Source: Hemerocallis citrina
Taxonomy: Eukaryota > Streptophyta > Magnoliopsida > Asparagales > Asphodelaceae
Reading direction: 5' to 3'
NCBI GenBank assembly: GCA_017893485.1
Contig: CM030366.1
Location: 53,772,568 to 53,836,567, forward strand
Length of the DNA stretch: 64,000 bases
The translations under genes were made by a program, and so were the position numbers. Positions 36,130 through 47,269 of this stretch are shown here, piece after piece. Position 1 is the first letter of the stretch, and each line of letters opens with the position of its first letter. Below the pieces are notes generated by a model that did not search any database, had not been told where the DNA came from, and was given only the letters and a program-made list of their open reading frames with translations.

Positions 36130-37280
36130 ATAGAATTCGATCAAGTATTCCACATTCCAGGTCCTCTTGACCACCCTGCCCCAGGGTCTTCAAGTTGGTT
36201 AGTGCCTGGACGCAACACTTTGGAGACCTTGTATTGGCTCTCCCAGTTCGGAGCCAGCTTTCCTCTTTTGTGTGGTTCAGAGATATCGAGTCTTCTGTGT
36301 ATGAGATCACCCTCTTTGATGTTTGTTAGCCGGACCTTTTTGTTGTAGAACCGTTCAACGCTTTGTTGGTAGATATTTCTTCTGAGGGAAGACATTTCGC
36401 GGACTTCATCTTGGAGGTTTAGGTTGGCCCTGAGGTCGTTAGAGTTCGACTCCTCATTGAAGCCTATAATCCTTGGTGAAGGTAGTCCGACCTCCAAGCG
36501 GATGATAGCTTTTGTCCCATAGGTCAGGTTGAAGGGCGACTCACTAGTCAGGACCCTCTTTGTGGTTCGGTATGACCAAAGAACACTGGGTAGTTCGTCG
36601 GCCCACAACCCCTTGGGGGATTCATCCAATCGCTTTTTGAGGCCCTCGAGAATTTGATGATTCGTGTTCTCTGCCTGACCATTGGATTGGAGGTGGGAGA
36701 TCGAACAGAACTGTTGTTGGATCCTGATGTCCTCGCAGAATTTACGGAAGTCTTTCCCTGCGAACTGGGTTCCATTGTCAGTGATAAGAACCCACGGTAT
36801 CCTGAACCGACAGATAATTTTTCCAAAAGAATTGTTGAGCTTGATGTCTGGTGATGGTAGCTAGGGGTTCCGCTTCAATCCACTAAGCAAAGTAGTCGAT
36901 GGCCACAATGTGGAATCGTCTCTGACTGGTTGCCAAAGGAAAGGTACCAACGAGGTCCGTTCCCCACATGGTGAATGGCGTGGGACTTGCGAGTGACTTG
37001 AGCAGGGCTTGGGGAGCATGCTTGACAGGTAAGAATCTTTGGCACGGTCTGCATGCTTTAACCATGTTTTGGGCGTCTTGAAGGAGAGTCAGCCAATAGT
37101 AGCCGTGGTTGAGGACTTTCCTAATGAGCGTCCTGCTATCCATATGGCAGCTACCAATCCCTTCGTGCAACTCTCTCAAAGCATATTTGGCTTCTACCGA
37201 GCTCAGACACCGCAAGTAGGGCCTCCCATCAACCTTAGTGTATGAGTGCTTGTAGAGCATGCCATCCACGAGCACGAGCC
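36130..37280 (-). pseudogene. Tat-type integrase remnant
   Basis: On the minus strand the zinc-binding region reads ALRELHEGIGSCH ... CRPCQRF and leads into the core (WGTDLVGTFP, AIDYF). After frame breaks the distal core has DELPSVLWSYRTT and the C-terminal part WESQYKVSKVLRPG. In the Tat lineage this follows the second RNase H. At least three frames are needed to read it, so it is dead. Confidence 0.85.
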
Positions 37281-37425
37281 TCTCAGCCCTGTCTCAAATT
37301 TTTATGGCCTCGGATGGATCTTGCGGCAACTTACCGTCTTTTAATAAATCCAGGATTGGGTCCATCCACCCTGGCCCCTGCACAGGCAGATCAAGGCAGA
37401 GGACCTCGGTGTTCTCTATGATTGG

Positions 37426-38290
37426 TCACTGGAGGACCTCCACAAGGACTATGTGGTCGAGGTCATCAAAGGAGGAGGAGGCAAACTTGGATAGGGCATC
37501 TACCTGAACATTTTGTTCACAAGGGATTCGAGTAATTGAGGCATCCTCTAAATCCACGAGGAGAAATTGGACGTGAGCCAGGTATTTCACCATTCGAGTG
37601 TCGCGAGCTTCATACTCCCCACAAACTTGGTTGACGATGAGCTGGGAGTCACTGAATGCTCTAACTCGTTTAGCTCCGGCCATCTGGGCTAGTAGGAGTC
37701 CAATGATCAATGCCCCATACGCTGCTTCGTTGTTTGACGCTCTGAAACTGAAGAGCAGGGAGTACTGAAGGACAAAGCTGTCAAAGCCGCTTAGTATGAC
37801 TCTGGCTCCACTCCCTTCTTCACAGGAGAAGCCGTTTATGTAGAGCTCCCATGTACGCTTATCTTGCTGTTCCTCGGGAGTCTTTATGATTGTGCGTTCT
37901 GTGATGAATTTGGCTAGTGCTTTCCCTTAATGGCAGTCCTCGAATTGTGGATTATATCATGCTGGCTCAGGTCGATTGACAACTTAAGCAACCGACCAGA
38001 ATTCTTCGGTTTATATTGAGGACTTTTTTGAGTAGCTGATCGGTCAGCACTTGAATGGAGTTGGCCTGAAAATATGGGCAGAATTTATGCCCGCCCATGA
38101 CTAGGGCATACACGACTTTCTCCATTTTGGTGTAGCGGAGCTCGACATCATGCAGGACCTTATTGACGGATTGGACTTTGGGCCCCATTGTCCTCTCTGA
38201 CTAGAACAACGTTGAGTGCATGTTCCGATGTAGCCATATAAAGACAGCGGAGCTCGCCCGGCTCGGGCTTGCAGAGGACCGGGGTTGAGT
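37426..38290 (-). pseudogene. Tat-type RNase H and archaeal-like second RNase H remnant
   Basis: The first part (37967-38290) contains KPEPGE, YMATSEHALNVVLVRE, SVNKVLHDVELRYTKMEK and YFQANSIQVLTDQ, the RNase H next to RT. The second (37426-37900) has WELYINGFSCEEGSGA and RAFSDSQLIVNQVCGEYEA, the extra RNase H found in Tat elements. Its first catalytic Asp (usually xDG) is Asn (ING). There are many stops. Confidence 0.82.
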
Positions 38291-38299
38291 GACTTGCTG

Positions 38300-39060
38300 A
38301 CTGGAAATTATTTGGAGGGATCTACCTCGGCAAAGGCGACTTCTTCCAACTCGTCCATGGGCTCGGAGCTGATAGGACTTCGTTCAAAGAGCAATTCGAC
38401 TACATCGAGGGGGAGAAATGAGCCTCCCGATGTAGCCATGTAACAGGCCCAAGCAGCCTCTTGGTTACCCACAACGACCCCGACCCCGAATTCGGTCAAA
38501 AACTTCATTTTCATATGATGGGCAGAGGGCACTGCCTGGAAAGAAGCGAGCTCGGGATGGCCAAGGATGGCATTGTACATTGTCTTCATGTTTACCACCA
38601 TGAAGTCAATCGCCTCGGTTCGGGAGGTCAGGAACTTCCCAGCTGTGACGTCGAGAGTGATGATTCCCTCGATTTGGACCTGAACACCAGGAAATCCATG
38701 AAGGGTATAGCCCGCCAGCTTCGGCCTATCCCTGGAGAGCTTCAGGGCCTCAAGGCTGCAAGGAACAAAATATTGACTGAGCTCCCATTGTCAACGAGGA
38801 TTCGGCAGACCTCATGATTGGCGAGACTGAGGCTGATGAGTAGGCCGTTGCAATGAGGGACCTTGACACCCTCGAGGTCTTTTTCTGAGAACGAGATCGA
38901 TAGCACGAGACGTCGAGGAGGATGACAGTTACGGATGGAGTTGACCTCGTAGATAAAGGCTTAGCGTGAAGAATTGGGGTCCTCGCCAATAGGCCCTCCA
39001 CGGAGGAGAATCTTTTCTATGATCATACCCGAATTATGTTATGCATGAAAGTATGGCCAG
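38300..39060 (-). pseudogene. Tat-type protease and linker to RT
   Basis: The protease active site is readable on the minus strand as VDNGSSVNILF at about 38765-38800. An open stretch (38308-38601) then has YNAILGHPELASFQAVPSAHHMKMKF and FGVGVVVGNQEAA, the usual linker before RT. After VDPSK and a TAA the sequence jumps directly to RNase H. The RT palm and fingers, including the catalytic box, are missing. Confidence 0.8.
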
Positions 39061-40740
39061 TCCTTTGGAGCCCTGAGGCTCGGCTTCAGCTTTGGGTCAC
39101 CTGTTGGCACCCCGGGGGGGAAAGAGAGATTCTCGTCTCATCCCTAGCGAACTTCTTCAAATATCTCCTTCGGATGAGGGCCTCAATTAATCCTTAAGAG
39201 TGTGACAGTTATCGGTCTCATGGTTGTGGTCCCTGTGGAAGCGGCAGTAAAACCTACGAACCCTTTTCTTATTGTCATTGTTGGTTCGAGGAGGGTGTTG
39301 AAGGATATCATCACCTTCTATCTCCATCAAGGTGGCCGACACACTCGCACTGAGCGGAGTAAATTTGTCGAACCTGGGGACCAGAGGTGGGCGCCTCTGC
39401 ATGGAGGCGTCTTCTTTGGTGTCTCAGCACTGTCTGCCTTCCTCTTCCCTCTTGCGGGGGAATCCCTTTGACCAGCTGGATGCAATGCCTCTTCGGCTTG
39501 GATATACTTCTCGCTCCTGAGAAGGAGGTCAGGAAAGTCTGCTGGAGGCTTCTTGACAAGGGATGCCTTCAACAAGTCATGCCTCACATTGTGCCGGAAA
39601 GCCACAGTTGTGACTCCAGCATCAAGGGAGGAGATCGACCGGGCTTCAGCGGTGAAACTCCGAACGAAGTCCCGGAGGGACTCCCTATCCTTCTGCTTCA
39701 GATTGTGCCGGAAAGCCACAGTTGTGACTCCAGCATCAAGGGAGGAGATCGACCGGGCTTTAGCGGTGAAACTCCGAACGAAGTCCCGGAGGGACTCCCC
39801 ATCCTTCTGCTTCAGATCTAGCAGGGAGGCGCATGTCTTCTTGGCCTTACGGCTGGTGACGAAGTGTGTGAGGAAAATCTCCTCGAGCCGGTGGAAGAAG
39901 GAAATGGAGTTGGGAGTGAGCCATGAGAACCATTCCCTAGCTGGGCCGTGCAGTGTGGTCGAGAATGCGTGGCACTGGAGTGTATCTGATGCGCTGTGAA
40001 TCATCATGAGGGCTTTGAAGCTCTAATCAGTCGGATCCGACTCCCCGTTGTAAGTTTCGAAGACGGGTGGCTTAAATATCATCGGGATTTGGGTCTCCAT
40101 GATATGAGAGGAGAAGGGGGCTGAACGGGTCGGTACCCCCGTTCGGCTGTCTCTCGCTTTCCCCAATCTGAGCCAGGCGGTCTTCCATCTCTTGTAGCCA
40201 CTTGAAGACGACGTCTTCCCATCCCTCGGATCGGGATGACCTGTGGGACTCCTAATTCCATCCTGTCTGATTCAGTGATTGCCTTCACTATGATGGTGTT
40301 GGGTGTGTTCATTCCTGGCCCAACCTCGAAGTGCTTAAAGGATCTCGTCTCGGAACTCCTGGAATTCGGCTCTGGCAATGTGGCCTCCTTCCGCTCGACC
40401 ATTGGAAGGTCGGCGACCCATTGGATAACGCCTGCGTTCCCTGTTGTTTGGATTGGAGGAGTGTCGACTTCGGCTTAGATCGTGGTTAGAGGGTGCCTTG
40501 TCCCTGGAGCGGCTGAAGCGGTTGCAGAGGTCATCCTCAAGCAGTCAGTTATTTATGATGTTTCAGAGGCCGGGGCCCTCTGAGGGCTCGGTATTTCGAG
40601 CCACTGAACGGGAGGTGCTCAGAGCTGGAGCGCGCCCAGTCATTGTTGCAACCCCTGAGTGACCGCTCGACTGCGCGACGGACAAGGTGGGCGAAGAGGT
40701 TCGGCGTCGCCGTGGTGGTTTTCCTAGCTTTAGGAGCCAT
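39061..40740 (-). pseudogene. Tat-type gag with internal 114-bp duplication
   Basis: It begins at ATG 40740 (MAPKARKTT). Capsid motifs: MIHSASDTLQCHAFSTTLHG, AREWFSWL and ESLRDFVRSF. The C-terminal part has YCRFHRDHNHETDNCHTLKD, the H-rich motif of Tat gag. A 38-codon block (LKQKD...FRHN) is present twice in tandem. Stops separate the pieces, for example at 40549 and near 40078. Confidence 0.85.
39588..39815 (-). repeat. In-frame 114-bp tandem duplication in gag
   Basis: 39588-39701 and 39702-39815 are nearly identical (differences seen near 39653 and 39687). The duplication adds 38 residues without shifting the frame. Confidence 0.95.
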
Positions 40741-40792
40741 CAGATAAGAGGTTAACAATAATGAGATTTTGAGAATAGGCTGGATCTGCGTT

Positions 40793-40812
40793 GTTCCCAT
40801 AGATGGTGTCAA
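40793..40812 (-). promoter_or_regulatory. Degenerate primer-binding site of the Tat element
   Basis: Minus-strand ttgacaccatctatggg lies just inside the 5' LTR and resembles the tggcgccgtctgtggg sequence at this position in many plant gypsy elements. Confidence 0.55.
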
Positions 40813-40814
40813 TC

Positions 40815-41280
40815 TGATGCTGCTGTTTTTGGGGTATGAGAGCAACAGATGATGAGTTCGATTTTTTAGGCGGAAGGGCAGATCCCAGCCGTAGATCTGG
40901 ATCTGGTATGAGATTGGAGAAGTGTATTTGCCGGTGGTTGCTCTCGACTGTTGGCTGCCAGACACCTGCACACAGCCCAGCAACACCTAGAGTATTGCAG
41001 GTGGCAGACCATCTGACGGTCAAGTCAATGACCGGAGGATAAGAAATGAGATCTAGGGTTTTTGAGGCTAGAAGTTCATTACCTGGTCACAGTGGAGAGG
41101 GTCCGTTATTTATAGGCAGAGAGAGGGAACCCTAATGGGCCGGGTTGACCCCTCTCAGTGGGTCGGATGATATGAGAAGGCTAGTTGGTGGCCCATGGGG
41201 CATGCATGTCTACTATGGTGGTTTTCATGATCTTGATGAGATCAGACAGCTCGGATGAAGCTAGATTTTTACCTACATCA
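40815..41280 (-). repeat. 5' LTR of the outer Tat-type element
   Basis: 466 bp, homologous to 165-616. A TATA-like cctataaata (minus strand, about 41107-41116) is followed by leader sequence. The gag ATG is 75 nt beyond the LTR. Confidence 0.85.
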
Positions 41281-41462
41281 CTTGTAAACACATAAAGAAA
41301 ATGCATGCAAAGCAAAACACGTAAAGAAAATGCAGGCAGAATACATAAAGAAGTTAAAGAAAATCCAGCATGCTAGTCTTACTACTAACCATCCAACTGT
41401 TGAAGAAGGTCTGATTTTGTAGCTCATCCTTTTATGAAAGTGAAGAGATATGTGAGAGAGAG
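41281..41462. other. Host spacer between two insertions
   Basis: This holds short imperfect repeats of acataaagaaaatgcatgc and a GA run at the end. No gene is seen. It continues at 50145 after removal of the solo LTR. Confidence 0.6.
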
Positions 41463-42150
41463 AGTAACCCCCGTTTCCGTTTCTACAAAAAAATTATGTA
41501 TTCTTGTATTTTGCTTGTCAATAAATTTTGCTGTTCTTTTCTTAAACTCAATTGTACGGATTTTTATTTGTATTTCTCTCTCTTCTTTAATTCTTGTATT
41601 CCAAACATTTGATATGTATCATGCCATTCTTTTGAAACCAATTGCTTTTATTCGATTATTTTGTTTGAACCCAAATTCTATTCCAGACTATTATATTATT
41701 ATTTGATGTTTTGATTATTTATGAAGCCCAAACCAAGATCCAACCTCAATCATTCTATAATATATCATCTGATTTATTTTTTGAACTTAATCCAAACCCA
41801 AACATTCAAGCCCATGACCGAAGCCCAATCCTATAACTGTCTAAATCAAAATCCCCCGATTATCTCCCACATTAATCTCTCCATAACTCCCCTAATCACT
41901 CCTAACCATTTAATCATCTTTACCCTAACTAATCCCTTCACCATCTATTCAGCCGTCTCTTCATCTCCTTCCTTCTTCGTTTTCCTGAAACCCAAAACCC
42001 CACCTTGCAGCCTTCGACATCTTCCCCTTTCAACCGACAAAACCCCACCATCTTCCTCCACTTGCCGCTACCTCCTCGCTAACATCCCTGACGTAGCCTG
42101 CACCCCAAGCACCACTCGTCCCTCGCAACCGCCACCGCAGCCTGCACCTT

Positions 42151-43571
42151 TGTAACATCTTAGATTTTTAAATAATGTTTTTGAGATTAATAAATGAATT
42201 AAAGTTATTTTTGGTGATTTAATAAACATTTTTCTGAAATTTATCTTTTTGCACGTGCAAAATACGTGCAAATATTTTCTTGGAAAGTTCAAAGTTAGAA
42301 ATTATTCTGGGAAAACCTAATATTTATTAATATGTATTATTTATGAATTTTCTGGATTTTTTCTGATATTTATTTGGCATATTTACAAATATTACAAAAA
42401 TAGGGGCTTTTGTGCAAAATTACCACTTGGAGTGAAAACTCCAGAATTTCATTTTTTTTGGGCTAAGCATGATGGCTAGCCAACTCAAAGGTAAAGAGTT
42501 TACCTTTTATTCTAATAGATTTGGTTTATTTCGTAAAATTGTTAAAGAAGGGTCTTTTTGCAAAATTGCCACTTGGAGGCCAAAATCACAAAATTTATTT
42601 TCTAGGTTTGAAAACAGTGCCAGCCAGATCAGGGTAGTTATTTTTGAATTTAAATCTCAATTGAATTAGTTAATCTAATTTCCTAGTATAAGGATTTATA
42701 TTTGTAAAGATATATTCTAAAGGAATATTTTGCAAAATCTTCTCAAAACCCTAATACCATGAATTCCGGCTTGTTATAAGGGCAGTAGTAGCCATCTCTT
42801 TCCTGCACAAAACATAAGTATATTTTATTATTGGTTTTCTTAGAGTTTCGAAACGAGGATCTTGGATTTTTTTGCGAAAGAAATGACTTTTTTTATTCTC
42901 TTTATGATTTCGGTTGATTCTTCAATTAGGTGAGTGACATGTGTTTGTTTTCTTATTGTTCTATGCATGTTGAATGTGATTATTTGTCTATTATAATGCA
43001 TGATAGATGACGGTATGATGATATAATGAAATTATTCATGGATGGATAAATAAAGATCGAATGTTTCATGAAAACTATGCTATTGACGATTAAAATTCTA
43101 TATAGGTGACTTAAGAATGTTAATAACCTAATAGAAATCATGGGTATGTTGTTTCTCTTCATGATTTTGATGAATTGATTGCATATAATGGATCGTAAGA
43201 CTTAAATTGCATAAAAGTGAATAAATAGAGGTTTTTACTGTGTATAGCTATATGCATAATCTGTTCTTGATGTTTTGGTGAGTAAAACTTGACTAATACA
43301 TGTTGTAATTGCGTATAATCATGGAAAAACTGATGTAAGTGGTTGTGTATGTGTTTAATAAATTACAAGAGGGGTTTTGGATAAAAAAGATCAAGTTTTG
43401 AGGGTGGGAGTTGTTTCTTTAATTTTGGGTCTGATGCTAGTAGGCCAAAATCGAATTTTTTGTTTTTTTTAGTGAAGTTTTCGATTGAATTTTGATTTGT
43501 TTTGATACTGAGATTGAAATAAATATTATACTACTCATATTTAATTGATTTTAATGCTTTAACTAATGCAC

Positions 43572-43615
<44 letters not shown>

Positions 43616-45518
43616 TTCTGATGTTGAAGAAATTTTTAATGAAAAGTGGCTCTTTTATGAAATTCATGAGATTTTGATATGTTTTATAAACTCCAGTATG
43701 TTAGACAAGTTGTATTTGATCATCTCAGGAATTTTGTTTTACAAATTTATGATTTTACAAAGATTAAACCATTTATCAGATTAAAAAGTGCACGAATATT
43801 AAAGCTGCAAATTTTCGAACAAGTCGGTCGACTGCCCCATTTTGAACTGTGGGTGACGGTCGACTGACAGTTCTTGGGTTTTAGAAATTGAGCATGACAG
43901 TCAATCGTCATTTTTTTGAACTATTTTGACAGTCGACTGTCAACTGTCGTGTTGAGTATTTTGTTGAGTTTTCTGTTGTTTTCTCGAACGACTATTCTTC
44001 GAACTTATGAATTATTGATCTACTATCTTAGATGATGTTTATACTACAGAAAACTGTATTTTACAGCGAGTTATATTTTGATATAATAGAGTTTAAATTT
44101 GTATTTCTAGGACTTTAAGAAGCAAAATATATATGGATTTCAAGATATGTTTTGTGCTTTTTCTACGACTTCAAAATACGAAACTCAGTTATTTAGTGGA
44201 TTTAATATTTTATTTCAGTTCTGAAAATTTTGTGAGTGTTTGGATGAATTTGGATTTTGTTGATTAAAGAAGTTTTCATTGATATAAACATTTTGATGAT
44301 GGAATTAAGAGTTCTATTGACAGATTTTGTGTTGATATTCGAATTGTGAGTCCCTAGGAGTTGAGCGGGATTCCTGTGAACCGGTAAATGAGATTTTGTG
44401 GATTTTGACCAGTTGGGTCTTGGGATTTTTTTGTGTGGAATTCAGTCTGGCAGGATACACTAACTCTAGATAGGGGAAATTTGTGTTTTAATAATAACCA
44501 TCCTAAGGACAAACACTAGTGGAGATGTGATGGAACTTGGAAAACGTAAGTATATGCTATAGGGGTTAGTCCAACGGATGCATTCCAGAACTGTGTGTTA
44601 TTTTGTCTCGAGGGACAGTTGGTATGTTCGCGTGTCGAGAGTCGGCAGGCCTATTCACGGAACATATAGTGCATTCGCATGTTGAAGGTCGGCGGGCCTA
44701 TTCACGGGATGTACTGTGTATCTGCATGTCGAGGGTCAGCAGGCCTATTCGTGGGGTACACGGCAGGGAGATGATTCTCCGGTTTTTGAGCTATGCTTAC
44801 ATGATGCTTGCGCGTCGAGGGTTGTTAGGCCTATTCCCGGAGTAATCTAGATCTTGTTTCTATCACCATAGTAGATTAGTTGCATAACGAGGGATCTAAC
44901 CCTATAAAGTGGAGAACGATAATGGCTTGTACCGGACTTGTGGAGTATGGAATGCATGGATTCTAATAAGTATGCATTAGAGAGCCATCATATTGCATTT
45001 GTGTTTTCTTGACTTGGTTTTATGCATGTTCGTTTTCTGTTTTCCTGCACTTGACACTTAGTCTAGTTTTACTTGATGTTTTCATGCTTTATTTATTGTT
45101 ATTTCATATTCCATTCGTTACTAATGTTGGTATGTGTTGATTATGACTTTATTCTTTATGTTTCATTTATGTTGTACTTCTTTTGATGTCACTCACACCG
45201 TTATAGCTGACCCCTGTAGTTTTGGGGGTTAGAGTTATCTCTAGCCTCATATTTTACAGGTAGGTACCTATAGCTTGTGATTTGGATGCATGTGGTAGAA
45301 TGATAATATAGCTTTGCAAATTGTAAAAGAATGTGTTGTAAAAGAAAAAAATCGTAATTCAAGGTGTTTAATTTTCTGCTGTGCATTGTAAAGCATTGGT
45401 GTAATAAAAGTTGAAAATTTTTCTCTGTTTGGCTATGTTTACTATTACGTTGAGGTAGATGCTGGGAATTGTGCCACATATTTCTGAGTTTATTATATTG
45501 GAAATTCGAGACGGTACA
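42151..45518 (+). mobile_element. Family-B solo LTR, plus orientation
   Basis: 3368 bp, starting tgtaacatcttag and ending gagacggtaca. It is the inverted homologue of the family-B LTR at 1931-15401, for example tgcacgtgcaaaatacgtgc near 42250 and the repeated 'gtcgagggt..gcaggcctattc' blocks near 44640-44840. Flanks acctt/atctc match at only three of five bases. It has three exact or near CAGTCGACTG sites (43820-43945) and a (CA)n run (43577-43612). Confidence 0.8.
43577..43612. repeat. (CA)n microsatellite
   Basis: About 18 CA units within the plus-oriented family-B solo LTR. Confidence 0.95.
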
Positions 45519-47269
45519 ATCTCGACCCCCGACTGCCTCCTACCACCACAACATCACTCGTCAACACCCAACACCAGAACCCCTGCCCTCCTCCATTGCT
45601 GCTCTGCCATCCACCATCACATAATTGACTGCCCTCGTTACATCACCAAGCTCCTCCAACCCACTGCAACACCACCCTCTCCCTTGCTACTGTCGCCGCT
45701 GCCCCCGACAACCGCGCTCCCGAGCCCCTGCCGCCGCCATTATTGATGCTCTCCACTGAACTCCATTCATCATCTCGCCAACACCACCCGATCAATTCCT
45801 GCAACCCGATGCAGCCAGTTCTCCTCACCAACACAGACCAACAATTGAGATTCCATTGCTGCCTCATCCTCCCACAGACGATCAACTTAACTCCTTCACC
45901 ATCTCAATCGCAGTCGACCCTTGCTGCCGCCATAGCTTGCTGCCTTCAACACCCCGACACCACCATTACTACTGTCGCCGCTCTCGGCCCTTGTTGTCAT
46001 CGCCCTTGCTGTGTGCTTTCGCTCATGTTGTAGGTTCTCTTGCCGTCGCCTTACACCGTTGTTCTTATTCCACTCTTGTTGTGTTTGTTGCACATTGTCA
46101 TGTGCTGCCCGCCTCGCTTCATCTCCGTTCCGTCATATTGGTAATTGTCGCATAATAAGGCAAGCGTCTCTTGTACACTATTTTTGTTTTCGTACAAGCT
46201 TTCCTTTGAACTCTGCAAGTAGGTTTCTTTGGTTGATTCATCACATTATAGATCTTGTTTTCCTTCCCTTCATGCGTCGCTTGATCTTGATCTGTTAATA
46301 TATGTATTTCTACTTGATTCTTGCCAATCCTATATTCATAGAATGATCATGAATATTCCTTATCATTACATGCATTACATGAACACATGATACAGAAATG
46401 TAGGTTTAAGGATACATGTCAGGATTTATGATTTGATCTTGTTATAATGTAGTGGTGTGAATATTTAATTTTATGTTTAATGCCGTCGAAATAATAATTC
46501 TTGCTATACTGACGGTAGAAATCCACCCTAACTACTAAATATGAATGTTTGATTGAGTTCTATTATAAGATTACTGTTTGGGTATTTTGATTGTTGCAAA
46601 TGAAAATATTAGGCTGCTGCCCTTCTGTGTATTTGAACTTGTTGTGAGATTATGGCCTAGTTACAAATAATATCAATTAGAACTTGATAAATAAAAGTTG
46701 TATCATCCTGAATCTAGTTTCTAGAACTTTTGACAGATCTGAAATTCGAATTGTACAGTGCAAGAAATTCGAATTGTAAGGTTTTAATTCCTGATCACTG
46801 TTTAGGAGTTCATCGTCATGATTAAGTGACTAAAATAATGTGTTATCAGTAGAGTTAAGACCCGAGATTAACTATGATGTTACTGGGCATGATTATGAGA
46901 TAATTTATAAATTTTGTAAGAATTTTAAATTGATTTACAGTTGACTTATATATATATGAATTTAACCCTGACATGTTGTCTAAACACGAAACAAATAAAG
47001 AATAAAATTATACGCATAGCTACTGTAATTATAATATGTCGTGTGAATATGCGTTGAAACCGACAGGGAGTCCAGTTTATGGAACTCCAGACGGAACTGA
47101 ATTCGCCTTCCCGTAGCAGTGGGAAAGTGGATTTTAGTACAATAGTGTACTACTGTCCAGAAATTGTATCTCCATGTATTTAAATATGAATATGTAAATT
47201 TATCGCATTTAATAAATTGAACTATTTACCATGCATTACATAGCCTTGATACTCTTTGATCCTGTTGTT

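Larger units (their letters stand above)
165..41280 (-). mobile_element. Outer Tat/Retand-like Ty3/gypsy retrotransposon, split by nested insertions
   Basis: The element reads on the minus strand. Two related short LTRs bound it: the 5' LTR is at 40815-41280 and the 3' LTR at 165-616. The flanking pentamers cctgt (160-164) and cttgt (41281-41285) differ at one base and look like an old target-site duplication. A degenerate primer site lies beside the 5' LTR and a purine tract beside the 3' LTR. Pol-like remnants occupy 36130-40740 and an antisense gene lies downstream of them, the layout described for plant Tat/Retand elements. About 30 kb of the span is later insertions (1931-15401, 16236-16759, 19350-20768, 21182-35818), leaving an original element of roughly 11 kb. 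All its genes are broken and the RT core is absent. Confidence 0.85.

Noticed and set aside
41721..42155. 144-codon plus-strand ORF before the family-B LTR
   Set aside because: It lies in the leader part of a solo LTR, is cut by the nested LTR and has no recognisable domain.
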